From: Helicobacter himalayensis
Lineage (GTDB): Bacteria; Campylobacterota; Campylobacteria; Campylobacterales; Helicobacteraceae
NCBI RefSeq assembly: GCF_001602095.1
Contig: NZ_CP014991.1
Span: 1,488,001 to 1,552,000, forward strand
Length of the DNA stretch: 64,000 nucleotides
Direction: 5' to 3'
Position numbers and translations under genes: made by a program. The notes below the pieces were generated by a model. That model was not told where the DNA came from and did no database searches. It was given only the letters and a program-made list of their open reading frames with translations. The stretch's first letter is position 1, and the number at the start of each line of letters is the position of its first letter. Shown piece by piece: positions 35,037-44,936 of the stretch.

Positions 35037-35122
35037 TAGATGATACTCCCTGCCCTTTGCAAATAAACTTCACTTCCTTAAAATAAAGCTGGCTATTGTA
35101 GCAAAAATTCCATACTCTTTCC

Positions 35123-36150
35123 TTAAATCTCCCCGCTCACCTCCTCGGCAATAAAAAATCTCGGGCGATGTTTGGATTCTATATAAATTTTGCCTATATA
35201 TTCGCCAATCACACCAAGGCTAAGCAACTGCACGCCACTAAAAAAGCTAAGCGGGATTAGCATTGACGCCCAGCCATACACTGCGTTATTGGTAAAAAGC
35301 TTGACATACAGCGCAAAAAAGCTAAGCGCGATTGAAAGCACAAAAAACACAAGCCCAAGCGCACTAACCATACGCAGTGGCATTACAGAAAAGCTTGTGA
35401 TACCATTCCACGCCAAAGATAGCATTTTACGCAATGGATACTTCGACACGCCCGCCTCGCGCTCATTCCTATCATAATACACCTGCGCACTTTTAAAGCC
35501 AATCAATGGTACCATACCTCGCAAGAAAAGATTTACCTCCTTAAACTCTAGCAGTGCGCCAAGAGCACGATTTGAAAGCAGACGATAATCCGCGTGGTTG
35601 TAGATGATATTCACGCCCATTGTCTGCATAAGTTTGTAGAAAAATAGCGCGGTGTTGCGCTTGAAAAAGCTGTCTTTTTGCCTACTTTGGCGCACGCCAT
35701 ACACGACTTCCGCACCCTGCATAAAATGCGCGATAAACTCATCTATCGCCTCAATATCATCTTGCAAATCGCAATCAATGCTTATCGCGCAGTCGCATTT
35801 GTCCTTGGCGTATTCCATAGCGCATAAAAGCGCATTTTGATGTCCTTTATTAGCAGAAAGCCTAAGCGCGGTAATTTTTGGCTTATAAGTAACATTTAAT
35901 TGGGGGGGGGGGTGAAATGAAGAGTTTTAGAATCTGTGCTTTGTGTGGGTTTTGCAAGATTCTTTAGCACTTCCCAAGTCCTATCCTTGCTCCCATCATC
36001 GACAAACACCATTGAAGAATCCCGCGCGATTAATCCCCGCTGTATAAGCGCACTAAGCTTTTGACTGAGCATTTCATAGGTTTTTGGCAGCACCTCTTCT
36101 TCGTTGTAGCAAGGAAGCAAGATAAAAAGTTTTGGTGGATTCTGTGGCAT
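35123..36150 (-). CDS. Family 2 glycosyltransferase (GtrB/dolichyl-phosphate-mannose-synthase-like), switched off by a C tract
   Basis: The ATG at 36150 (AAGGAG upstream) opens LFILLPCYNEEEVLPKTYEML and VFVDDGSKDRTWEVLKNL, then meets a C11 tract (35902-35912) and stops at PPPN. With C12 or C9 it continues QLNVTYKPKITALRLSANKGHQ and joins AISIDCDLQDDIEAIDEF, ending with two membrane helices (MVSALGLVFFVLSIALSFF and SMLIPLSFFSGVQLLSLGV) and IGEYIGKIYIE, about 343 codons in all. This is the architecture of GtrB-like transferases that load a sugar on undecaprenyl phosphate. In the present state only fragments can be made. Confidence 0.88.
35902..35912 (-). repeat. C11 tract (C on the coding strand's complement shown as G) switching the GtrB-like gene off
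   Basis: The plus strand has G11; the coding (minus) strand has C11 encoding Pro codons. C11 leads to TAA two codons later. C12 or C9 restores the full frame. It is the only tract of the island with C, not G, on the coding strand. Confidence 0.93.
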
Positions 36151-36185
36151 AGTCACTCCTTATTGATTGTATCTTCTGTAAGCAT

Positions 36186-39100
36186 TCAAGGTAAATACTG
36201 CTGGCTTGGGTATTGGATATATTGCGTATCATAAAAGTTTGGCTGCATAACATCGCGTGTAGCATCGCGTCTTTGTGGTGTCGCGCCAAAGTTATAACGC
36301 ACACCCGCACTCATTACATAGTCCATATTGTAAGTCCCAAAGAAACTTTTATCAAGTTCAAGGTAGATTCTGCTATTTTGTGAAACCCTCATATCAAATC
36401 CAAAAGAAAATACCACGCGAAAATCTGAATCTATGGTTTTGCTTCTGTCTGCGGTTTTTGCAATCTCATCACGCACAAGCATTTCTCCACGAGCACCAAA
36501 ATCCTTGACCACGCTTCCGCCTACGCGCCAAATCCCTCTGATGTTATTAACCCTAAAAGAATTTAGCATATCTGCACCCACACGCGCAATCGTTACAAAA
36601 TTTGCCTTACTATCGACAAAAAGCGTGCTTCCAACGCTACGAAAGGCAAGATTCTGTGCGCCAATATAGCCCAAAATTACCTCAGCTTGTGGCTGAAAAT
36701 AAAATCTGGGCATTCCTCTTAAGCCAAATCTCCTGCCATACTCCGCACTCACATAGCCAGAGCTCACCCCCGCTGTGTCCCTACCTGCAAAGCTTAGCGA
36801 GCTTGCAGTGTATTCATTGCGCGAGTAGATGTATTTCCCCACAATGTCTAAATAGCTCAAGTCCGCAAAAAGTGCCGAGCGATAAAAGCCAATCGCAAAG
36901 CTATCACTCCGCGCATTTAGCGAACTTCCCGCACCGCTCCCCCAAGAGCTTGTGAAGCTTCCAACCAAGCCAAAATACACCTTTGTGCCTTGATATTGTG
37001 TAACCTTATCAAAGCCCCCTTGTAAGCCAAAATTATGCCCATAATAGCCATTTTGCCCCTCAATCCCGCCTTTAATGACTTTCGCCCACATTCCTGAGCT
37101 ATCATTCCCGCCACGCACCTCTCCTAGACGCTTTGCCATATTATTAGTTTCTGCATAAAGGTTAAAATATGGGCTTAGCACCGCGCCTTCAAGAGGCGTG
37201 AAAACCTCGCGCTCCAAAAGCCCATTATCAATGCTTTCAATCGTTACAGAATCTATATACCACTGCTTGCCATTGTGCATTGTAGCGGTTGCGCCAAGTG
37301 AAGGATCATTGTCAAAATAGCTATTTTCTAGCTGTGTAGTCCCATCGGTCTTAAGTTCCGTGCGGAAAACGCCTAAGCCCATATATTGCTCTGTGGCGCG
37401 GAAAGCATTGTCATCAATGGCATATGAATTTGTAGAATCCACAACGCTTGCTACATAGATTTTTTCACCTCCTGCGTATTGATAATCGCTCGCCGTGCTT
37501 GCATCTTGTATGAGTTGCAAATAAGTTGTCCCGTTAAGGGCGTTTGTTGTGAGGATTACTTTTATTTCATCTGTGGCGTTATTTGCGCTTTGTGTGAGAT
37601 TTAATCCTAAGCGAAATACACCATTTTCTGAACTAAAAAGTGAATTATAAGTAGTAGTGCCACCTGCTGTATTTGCCATAGTTGAAGGTGCTATGGTAAG
37701 TGTTTTTTTGCTAAATCCCGCACCCAAAGAACGCGTGATAACTTCGTAATAATCATAGTTTGTGTTATCTTCAGGCATTACGCAATTGCTCGCATTCGTA
37801 GTCGCATCACGCGTGCAACCAAGCCAATTATACGAGCTCAAATCCACAATCGCAAGCGCATTCCCAAGCGTAGCCCCACGCGTAGAACCATTTGTGATAA
37901 GTGCGCCGTCGTTGCTAAGACGCAAAGAATCTATCTTGCTAGATTCTGGCACAAACCACTGCCCGCCAGAGCCTCGCGGATTCCCTCTGAAGCTTATTTG
38001 ATTAGCAGAGATAGAATCTGTCCCTATCACACTATTTTCAAAAGTTCCTATAATGCTTGTAAGCCCATTTAGCCCATTGATTGTGCCGTGTAGATAGTCT
38101 GTGTTTGCGCTTATGATGTTGTTGTTTGTATCCACACGTGCAGATTCTGCAAAATCTAGCTTCACTGCAATAAGCCCATTGTTTGAAAGAGAAAAATCAT
38201 AGGTTGAAGCGGAGTTTCCGCCATTTATCACCACAGATGAGCCACTCGCAAAAAGCGCATTTTTGGTGATATTCCCACTTAGCGTGCCTTGCATATACAC
38301 GCCTTGAGCAAATTCGCTTAAGGTGCTGTTGGCAGAATTTACACCAAGATTAATACTTTCACTCGCGCTAATATTCCCACTATTGTCGGCTGCAAGCGTT
38401 TTACTGATATTTGCTAAAATGCTTGTGCCTCCATCAAAGTTAAAACTTCCACTTGAAGTAGGAGGAGGCGTCGTTGTAGAATCTGTCGCGTTGATGATTT
38501 TATTAATCATCTCTTGTCCTAGATTCCCAACGCTATAAAAACTATACACAGAATCACTCGTGCCACCACTAATAAGCAAGTTATCATCAAACGAGCCAGA
38601 ACCTATAAAAGTAATGCGTTTCCTAGAATCACCGCCTATCGTGCCACTAAGGCTTGAAGGGCTGGAGGGCACGCCGGATTCTATCACAGAGACTCGATTC
38701 CCGCTTGTATCGATATAGATGCGCTCACTCAAATTTGAAGTACTATTAAACACTGCTTCGATATTAAAATTATCATCGCTTAGCGCGCCTGTTATGCTGA
38801 CATCTTTAAAACCGATAGTCGCGCCCGCACCTGCACTTGTAGAAGTGCCATTGATTCCATATATTGCAGAATCTACATAAAAATTTATCCCATTGCTAAT
38901 AAGATATTTTTGGATATTTGAGGCTGTATTAAAGGTGATTGTCTTATCAATTGACCCATCACCATTGCTATCAAAGATCGCGGTGTAGTTGGTTTGTGTC
39001 GGGACACTCTTGCTAAAATCAAGCGTTTGACCAATGTTACTAAAGGTATAAACACTATCTTTTGTGCCCTCTACTATGTAGCCATTGTGGAAGTTTGAGT

Positions 39101-41450
39101 AGTTCGCCCCGCGCTCATCTCCGCCAAAATTTAACACCACATCTTTTTTTGTTTCGCCATAGATATGATTGCCAAAAAAGCTCTGTGCTTGGAATCTATT
39201 CGCATAAGAAACATCTAAAGTCCCGCTAAACGCTACGCCGATATTACTCCTCACATAGGAATTCCCGGCAAGCGCGATTGTCGCTTGTCCATACTTGTTT
39301 GCAATCTCTGTGGTGTTATCTAGGTCAAATGCGCCAAAATCCACAAAAGTATAGGTGTAGTTGCTATTTGCACCTGATAAGTCGGCATTTTTATCAAGTG
39401 CGTTTGCGCCCACAAAAACAAAGTTAGAATTGTCTAATCCCGTGCCTAACGTGCCTTTAAAGCTAGTTGTCGCGCTTAAATCGCTCACGCTCCACTTTGT
39501 AAGCCCACCGCTAGCGTTGTTGAAGTTACTAAGAATCTCATTTACCGCATTTTGCCCACTTTGGGAAAGCGCGACGCTAAGGTTGCTCCCAAGCCCATTA
39601 AAAATATGCGTGTAGCGCGCCAAACCACCCCCCGTTATGCTTCCAGCACCTGCATTTGTAGAAATATCACTATTAATAACAAGCACTTGCCCGAGAAATT
39701 GCTTTATTGAATCAAAATTCAGCACGCCAGCAACACCTGAAGTGGTGATGTTATTAAATCCAACAACAGAATCTGCACTGCCACCACTAAGTGTGTTTGC
39801 GCCTGAAAAGCTATGCGCGCCTGCACCTAAAAAGATGAGATTTGCGCGGACATTTTGCCCTAAAGTCGCGCTTTGTGTAAGTGAGGAATTTTCAAGGTTG
39901 AGACTTTGAAAATAAGGAGCTAAGTTTGAGTTTAGAGAATCCCAAGTGTTTGCCCCGTTCTGCACGCTTTGCGCACTAGATTGCGCATTAAAAACAGCAT
40001 TGAGTGTGTTGTAGTTTGTGGTGGTGTTTCCTCCGTTTTGTGTGTCTGAAATGTTAAGATTACTTATACTCGTGCCAAAAAGCGTAAAGTTGATTTTTGA
40101 ATTTCCATTAGCTACGGCGGGGGCGTTTGTGGTGGTAAAAATATTGCCATCAAGAATTCCAGCGTTTAAGAAAAGCACATTGCTCGTGTTTCTCGTGGTT
40201 GTGGTTGCATCGCCGATAAATTGAAAAGTATCCTTGGTTGTATTTGCAACGCCGAATCTATGGGAATTTGCGCCTATAAAGGTTACTTGCGCACTGTCAT
40301 TTATGCCAATATTCCCGCTCGCATTATTTTGACCGCCCAAATATGCAGAATCTGCAAAAATACTGCCTAAGCTTTGCGTGGCATTTGTCGTGATTGTGTT
40401 TGAATGTGTAGCAATGGGGGCAAGCGTGATATTTTGGCTTGCTGTGGGACTTGCAAAGATGAGATTTAGGTTCGAATCGTTGTCATAAAGCAGGCTTCCA
40501 GCAATTGAGCTTGTGCGAGAATCTAGATTAAGTTTTGAATTAGTAGTGAGATTGCTAAAATTTAGCGACTTTGTCCCTAAGTCATAAAGTGAAATGTTTG
40601 TCGTGCCACTACCGATTTTAAATTCAACTTGATTTTTTTCAATAGCATTTGCACCATTAAAGATAAGGGTTTGAGCATTAGCATTAGCATTAGTAGTCAT
40701 TACTTGTCCATCAGCAGGATTATAATACCCACCGCTAAAATCTATTGTGTTTCCCTTAAATACTGCGCTATTTACCCCCACGCCGAAATTTTCAGAATCT
40801 AGCGCATTGCCAAAAGCCACATCATTTGAAAAATAGGGCTGAAGCATATCATCATTGACATCTACACCACGAAAAATCATTGTAGAATTTGTCGCGACCT
40901 GTGGGCAAGCATTTGGTGTGGTGCATGCCATGATATTGTTAGCAGGTTGTGTAACACCCAAAATATTATAAAGCACGCGCCCATATTCAGTTGTCGGATT
41001 ATAATACACACCCCGCGAAATTTGCCCGGTGCTATCTCTGTACTGCAGGTTTAATATCACATATTCATTGCTTTGATTTGTCCCTCCATCACGAAAATTT
41101 AGCCCGATAGAATCAAACCTTTGTGTATTTGAGCTAAAATCAAGAAAAACCCTACGCGTCTTATCAGCCACGCCTGCGCCGATAATCCAAATATTACTAT
41201 TCTCTAAACGCGTCCCACTTGCATAATCAAAAACATTATCCCCTTTAAATTGGAATCCTACGCCTAGATTCTCAGTTTGTTGTTGATAAAGATAATAGTT
41301 TAAAGGAGGATTAATACTAACTTGTGGCTGTGGAAGTGTCGTGGCTTGGAAATTCGTCGCGTTAAAATCATAAGCATTTAGCACATTAAAAAGCGCAAAT
41401 ATATATAATGCCTTAACAAATTTCCTTCTTTTCACGCTTTTCACGCACAT
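36186..41450 (-). CDS. Giant autotransporter outer membrane protein
   Basis: About 1754 residues. A signal peptide (VKRRKFVKALYIFALFNVLNA) is followed by a very long Asn/Ser/Thr/Gly-rich passenger of beta-helix type with repeated motifs such as TFIGSGSFDDNLL, FVGANALDKNADLSG and NLIFLGAGAHSFSGA. The last about 270 residues form an autotransporter barrel (SGMWAKVIKGGIEGQNGYYGH through YVMSAGVRYNFG). Unusually, 33 polar residues follow the expected terminal Phe. The frame also opens at a TTG (41465); the ATG at 41450 or the GTG at 41444, with GGGA upstream, are better starts. Probably an adhesin or toxin-like surface protein. Confidence 0.9.
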   Translation of the reverse strand: MCVKSVKRRKFVKALYIFALFNVLNAYDFNATNFQATTLPQPQVSINPPLNYYLYQQQTENLGVGFQFKGDNVFDYASGTRLENSNIWIIGAGVADKTRRVFLDFSSNTQRFDSIGLNFRDGGTNQSNEYVILNLQYRDSTGQISRGVYYNPTTEYGRVLYNILGVTQPANNIMACTTPNACPQVATNSTMIFRGVDVNDDMLQPYFSNDVAFGNALDSENFGVGVNSAVFKGNTIDFSGGYYNPADGQVMTTNANANAQTLIFNGANAIEKNQVEFKIGSGTTNISLYDLGTKSLNFSNLTTNSKLNLDSRTSSIAGSLLYDNDSNLNLIFASPTASQNITLAPIATHSNTITTNATQSLGSIFADSAYLGGQNNASGNIGINDSAQVTFIGANSHRFGVANTTKDTFQFIGDATTTTRNTSNVLFLNAGILDGNIFTTTNAPAVANGNSKINFTLFGTSISNLNISDTQNGGNTTTNYNTLNAVFNAQSSAQSVQNGANTWDSLNSNLAPYFQSLNLENSSLTQSATLGQNVRANLIFLGAGAHSFSGANTLSGGSADSVVGFNNITTSGVAGVLNFDSIKQFLGQVLVINSDISTNAGAGSITGGGLARYTHIFNGLGSNLSVALSQSGQNAVNEILSNFNNASGGLTKWSVSDLSATTSFKGTLGTGLDNSNFVFVGANALDKNADLSGANSNYTYTFVDFGAFDLDNTTEIANKYGQATIALAGNSYVRSNIGVAFSGTLDVSYANRFQAQSFFGNHIYGETKKDVVLNFGGDERGANYSNFHNGYIVEGTKDSVYTFSNIGQTLDFSKSVPTQTNYTAIFDSNGDGSIDKTITFNTASNIQKYLISNGINFYVDSAIYGINGTSTSAGAGATIGFKDVSITGALSDDNFNIEAVFNSTSNLSERIYIDTSGNRVSVIESGVPSSPSSLSGTIGGDSRKRITFIGSGSFDDNLLISGGTSDSVYSFYSVGNLGQEMINKIINATDSTTTPPPTSSGSFNFDGGTSILANISKTLAADNSGNISASESINLGVNSANSTLSEFAQGVYMQGTLSGNITKNALFASGSSVVINGGNSASTYDFSLSNNGLIAVKLDFAESARVDTNNNIISANTDYLHGTINGLNGLTSIIGTFENSVIGTDSISANQISFRGNPRGSGGQWFVPESSKIDSLRLSNDGALITNGSTRGATLGNALAIVDLSSYNWLGCTRDATTNASNCVMPEDNTNYDYYEVITRSLGAGFSKKTLTIAPSTMANTAGGTTTYNSLFSSENGVFRLGLNLTQSANNATDEIKVILTTNALNGTTYLQLIQDASTASDYQYAGGEKIYVASVVDSTNSYAIDDNAFRATEQYMGLGVFRTELKTDGTTQLENSYFDNDPSLGATATMHNGKQWYIDSVTIESIDNGLLEREVFTPLEGAVLSPYFNLYAETNNMAKRLGEVRGGNDSSGMWAKVIKGGIEGQNGYYGHNFGLQGGFDKVTQYQGTKVYFGLVGSFTSSWGSGAGSSLNARSDSFAIGFYRSALFADLSYLDIVGKYIYSRNEYTASSLSFAGRDTAGVSSGYVSAEYGRRFGLRGMPRFYFQPQAEVILGYIGAQNLAFRSVGSTLFVDSKANFVTIARVGADMLNSFRVNNIRGIWRVGGSVVKDFGARGEMLVRDEIAKTADRSKTIDSDFRVVFSFGFDMRVSQNSRIYLELDKSFFGTYNMDYVMSAGVRYNFGATPQRRDATRDVMQPNFYDTQYIQYPSQQYLP

Positions 41451-41540
41451 TCCCTTGTTTTGCAAATTTTCTCTTTGTCAAAGCAATGTGTATTCCATAA
41501 AAATAAAACCAAAATATTAAAGCAAAATCAAAGTAGCCCT

Positions 41541-42113
41541 TTATGATTCTAAGATTCTAGGCAATGTAATGCCGCGCTGTCCTTGATACTTCCCGCCTCT
41601 GTCTTTATAGCTCACTTCACATACATCATCACCTTGCAGGAATAAAACCTGCGCAATGCCCTCATTTGCATAGATTTTAGCCGGTAGTGGCGTGGTGTTG
41701 CTAATCTCAATAGTAATATGCCCTTCAAACTCCGGCTCAAAGGGCGTAACATTTACAATAATCCCACATCTCGCATAAGTGCTTTTACCTAGGCAAACGG
41801 CTAACACATCGCGAGGCATTCTAAAATATTCAATGCTGTGTGCGAGCGCAAAAGAGTTTGGCGGAATGATACAAAACTGCCCATTTTTGACATTTTTCAC
41901 CACGACATTTTCCTCTTTGAAGTTTTTTGGATCAACAAGTGCCGCACCAATATTGCTAAAAATCATAAATTCCTCACCCACCCTAATATCATATCCATAG
42001 CTTGAAAGCCCGTAGCTTATGGTATTTTTTCCGACTTGCTTTTCACAAAATGGCTCTATCATTTTGTGTTTCAAACTCATCTCTCTAATCCAGCTATCTG
42101 CTTTTAATCCCAT
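41541..42113 (-). CDS. dcd: dCTP deaminase
   Basis: A 190-residue enzyme that deaminates dCTP to dUTP for dTTP synthesis. Motifs are [43 protein letters not shown] (active-site region, with the catalytic Glu in EPEFEG) and [12 protein letters not shown]. It is divergent from accB with an 89-bp spacer, the same arrangement as in H. pylori. Confidence 0.97.
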   Translation of the reverse strand: MGLKADSWIREMSLKHKMIEPFCEKQVGKNTISYGLSSYGYDIRVGEEFMIFSNIGAALVDPKNFKEENVVVKNVKNGQFCIIPPNSFALAHSIEYFRMPRDVLAVCLGKSTYARCGIIVNVTPFEPEFEGHITIEISNTTPLPAKIYANEGIAQVLFLQGDDVCEVSYKDRGGKYQGQRGITLPRILES

Positions 42114-42144
42114 AACGACACACCCCTTTAGTTACAATTTATGG

Positions 42145-42153
42145 TATTATAAC
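42145..42153. promoter_or_regulatory. Candidate shared -10 region of dcd and accB
   Basis: TATTATAAC reads as an extended -10 (TGGTATTAT) on the plus strand about 50 nt before accB, and as TATAAT on the minus strand about 34 nt before dcd. The two would be overlapping divergent promoters. Inference only. Confidence 0.42.
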
Positions 42154-42202
42154 GAATTAATTTGGCTAGAACACACCACTAGATTACGAAAGGCAGGTTA
42201 CC

Positions 42203-42658
42203 ATGAATCTACAAGAAATCAAAAAACTTATGGAGCTTTTTAGCAGTAGCGAAATCACAAAACTCAATCTCAAAAATGGCGAATTTGAAATCAAGCTAGA
42301 AAAATATGGCACGAGTATCGTTGCAAGTGCGCCTGTTGTTAGCACACCACAAATTATACAAAATGCAGAATCTACTCAAGCTCAAAGCGCACCTGTTGCG
42401 AGTGCGCCAACCGCGAATGGAGATTTTATCACTTCTCCGATGGTAGGGACATTCTACCGCTCACCAAGCCCGGGCGCTGCGCCTTATGTGAATGTCGGCG
42501 ATACGATTAAAAAAGGGCAGACGATAGGCATTATCGAAGCCATGAAGATTATGAATGAAATTGAAGCAGAATGCGACTGCAAGATTCTCGCTATTGAAGT
42601 TGATGACGCGACACCTGTGGAATTTAGCACAAACCTCGTGCGAATCCAAAAGCTCTAA
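42203..42658 (+). CDS. accB: Biotin carboxyl carrier protein of acetyl-CoA carboxylase
   Basis: 151 residues. The C-terminal biotinyl domain has EAMKIMNEI with the biotinylated Lys115; an Ala/Ser/Pro/Gln-rich linker (residues 40-72) joins it to the N-terminal helix. BCCP carries CO2 for malonyl-CoA synthesis. It is followed by accC after 36 nt, the usual operon. Confidence 0.97.
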   Translation: MNLQEIKKLMELFSSSEITKLNLKNGEFEIKLEKYGTSIVASAPVVSTPQIIQNAESTQAQSAPVASAPTANGDFITSPMVGTFYRSPSPGAAPYVNVGDTIKKGQTIGIIEAMKIMNEIEAECDCKILAIEVDDATPVEFSTNLVRIQKL

Positions 42659-42694
42659 GCGCCAAGCTTAGGGATTTGGGATAAGGGGTAAAAA

Positions 42695-44059
42695 ATGAAA
42701 ACAAAAAAACTTAATAAGATTCTCATCGCGAACCGCGGAGAAATCGCCCTACGCGCGATAAGGACAATCCAAGAAATGGGAAAGCAGGCTATTGCAATCT
42801 ATTCTACCGCAGATAAAAATACTCACTATCTTGATGTAGCTGATGCTAAAGTGTGCGTAGGTGCGGAAAAATCCTCTCAAAGCTATCTTAACATTCCAGC
42901 AATTATGAGTGCAGCAGAGCTTTTTGGTGCAGATGCGATTTTCCCCGGATATGGATTTTTGAGTGAAAATCAAAATTTTGTAGAAATCTGTGCGCATCAC
43001 AATATCGAGTTTATCGGACCTACGGCAGAAGTAATGGTGCTAATGAGTGATAAATCTAAGGCGAAAGATGTAATGAAAGAAGCGGGCGTGCCAGTGATTA
43101 TGGGAAGCGATGGTGCGCTAAAGGACTTTAAAGAAGCGCAAAAAATCGCTGAAGAAATCGGCTATCCTGTGATTCTCAAAGCTGCGGCAGGTGGGGGCGG
43201 ACGCGGAATGCGCGTAGTGGAAAAGCCAGAAGTGCTTAAAAATCTTTATCTTGCAGCAGAATCTGAAGCGCTAAGCGCCTTTGGCGATGGCACAATTTAT
43301 ATGGAAAAGTTTATCCGCAATCCGAAGCATATTGAAGTGCAGATTCTAGCAGATAAATATGGGAATGTCTTGCATATAGGCGAGCGCGACTGCTCGGCGC
43401 AAAGACGTCAGCAAAAACTCATTGAGGAATCCCCAGCAGTCGTGCTAAGTGAGAGTGTGCGTAAAAAGCTTCTTAATACTGCCATCAAAGCTGCAAAACA
43501 CATTGGCTATGTGGGTGCAGGGACTTTTGAATTTTTGCTAGATAGCAACTATGAAGATTTTTATTTTATGGAAATGAATACGCGCTTGCAAGTGGAACAC
43601 TGCGTGAGTGAGATGGTGAGCGGGTTTGACTTGGTGGAATGGATGATACGCATAGCCGAGGGTGAAAAACTTCCTAGTCAAGATTCTATCACTTTCAAAG
43701 GGCATTCTATCGAATGTCGTATCACAGCTGAAGATCCGCAAAAATTCTACCCGTGCCCGGGTAAAATTACAAAATGGATTAGCCCCGGTGGTGCAAATGT
43801 GCGCCTTGATAGCCACGCGTATGCGGGCTACACCGTGCCGATGCATTACGATTCTATGATTGGCAAACTCATTGTTTGGGGCAAGGATAGAGATGAGGCG
43901 ATAAGACGCATGCACCGCGCGCTTTCGGAGTTTTGCATTGAGGGCATTAAGACGACTATTCCTTTTCATATTAAAATGATGGAAAATAGCGACTTCCACC
44001 AAAGCAAAATCCACACAAAATACCTCGAACAGACTTTTTTACCGCAAAATGAAGAGTGA
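42695..44059 (+). CDS. accC: Biotin carboxylase subunit of acetyl-CoA carboxylase
   Basis: 454 residues, ATP-grasp enzyme that carboxylates biotin on AccB. The N-terminus KILIANRGEIALRAIRT, the glycine loop AAAGGGGRGMRVV, ERDCSAQRRQQKLIEE and MNTRLQVEHCVSEMV are all present. AAGGGG lies before the ATG. Length is normal. Confidence 0.98.
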   Translation: MKTKKLNKILIANRGEIALRAIRTIQEMGKQAIAIYSTADKNTHYLDVADAKVCVGAEKSSQSYLNIPAIMSAAELFGADAIFPGYGFLSENQNFVEICAHHNIEFIGPTAEVMVLMSDKSKAKDVMKEAGVPVIMGSDGALKDFKEAQKIAEEIGYPVILKAAAGGGGRGMRVVEKPEVLKNLYLAAESEALSAFGDGTIYMEKFIRNPKHIEVQILADKYGNVLHIGERDCSAQRRQQKLIEESPAVVLSESVRKKLLNTAIKAAKHIGYVGAGTFEFLLDSNYEDFYFMEMNTRLQVEHCVSEMVSGFDLVEWMIRIAEGEKLPSQDSITFKGHSIECRITAEDPQKFYPCPGKITKWISPGGANVRLDSHAYAGYTVPMHYDSMIGKLIVWGKDRDEAIRRMHRALSEFCIEGIKTTIPFHIKMMENSDFHQSKIHTKYLEQTFLPQNEE

Positions 44060-44116
44060 GTTGCGGTGATTTTGCGCTTTTTTAAGGGAAATTTATTTTT
44101 AAGGAGGTGTTAAGTT

Positions 44117-44788
44117 ATGAAAATATCGAACTTGCAAGCTACGGATTCTTCAAGCATTGCCTTGCAAAAGGCAAACATACAAGAACTCAAATCCCCTGCA
44201 AAGACAAAAGAAGCTCAAAGCGTGAAAACGGCGAGCTTGGGAAACCTTAAAGATGAAAATATCAAAGAAACTAACTTAAATATTGGCAAATTGCAGGTTT
44301 TGCAAAAATCCCTAGATTCCCTTGAAAATCCTTTGCGTAAGGCACAAAAAGCACTTAGCACAGATTCTAAAGAACAAATTACTCAAGCGCGCGAGCAGGC
44401 TGAGGAAATCATCAAATCAAGCACTTTTAATGGGCAAAAAGTCTTTGGTGTGAGCATAAAAGATTCCAAAAACAATGTCGTGCTAGAGCCTGTGATGGTG
44501 GATACTTCACTTATTAGCGCTGATAAGCGCGAGCTTGAAATTTTTAGCAAAAATATTCAAAAATCTAAAGCGCAAGTAAAAGAGGCACTAAGCGCGCTTT
44601 CAAAAGACGCACAAGAAAATATCCAAACGCTTAACAAGACAAAGAATCTACCAGACAAAGATTCAATAGCAAACGAGCAAGATTCTGGCAAAATCTCTAA
44701 TTTTTTCAAAAAATTTGGCGACTTTTTGCGTGGTGCGCAAGCAAGTCAAAAACTCGATAGTGAGCGCGTTTCAAAGCTTTTAACATAA
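44117..44788 (+). CDS. Conserved hypothetical protein with flagellin-like helical segment
   Basis: A 223-residue, Lys/Ser/Gln-rich, mostly helical protein without signal peptide. The stretch IGKLQVLQKSLDSLENPLRK...QAREQAEEIIKSSTFNGQKVFG resembles the helical D0/D1 spoke of flagellins (QxxxDxL...FNGxxxF). It lies between accC and pseC; a hypothetical gene occupies the similar place in H. pylori. A strong AAGGAGG site precedes the ATG. A role in flagellar assembly or glycosylation is suggested by the neighbour pseC but unproven. Confidence 0.8.
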   Translation: MKISNLQATDSSSIALQKANIQELKSPAKTKEAQSVKTASLGNLKDENIKETNLNIGKLQVLQKSLDSLENPLRKAQKALSTDSKEQITQAREQAEEIIKSSTFNGQKVFGVSIKDSKNNVVLEPVMVDTSLISADKRELEIFSKNIQKSKAQVKEALSALSKDAQENIQTLNKTKNLPDKDSIANEQDSGKISNFFKKFGDFLRGAQASQKLDSERVSKLLT

Positions 44789-44936
44789 AACCAGAGTTCT
44801 ATTTTTTAAAACATCTTGCAACTTTCTACATTAAAAAAGATAGGATATGTGCGAAAGCGAAGTGAAACGAAACCAGAGCGGAGCTCATAAGAGCTTTTTC
44901 TCTTATGAGGATACATCAAAAAAAGGAAAAGTCACT

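Noticed and set aside
40460-40480. GGTTCGAATC, which looks like a tRNA T-arm
   Set aside because: It lies in the autotransporter coding sequence and no cloverleaf can be formed around it. I found no tRNA or rRNA gene in the window.
44847-44936. Upstream extension of pseC
   Set aside because: No ribosome site and no similarity to the normal PseC N-terminus; the ATG at 44937 fits both.
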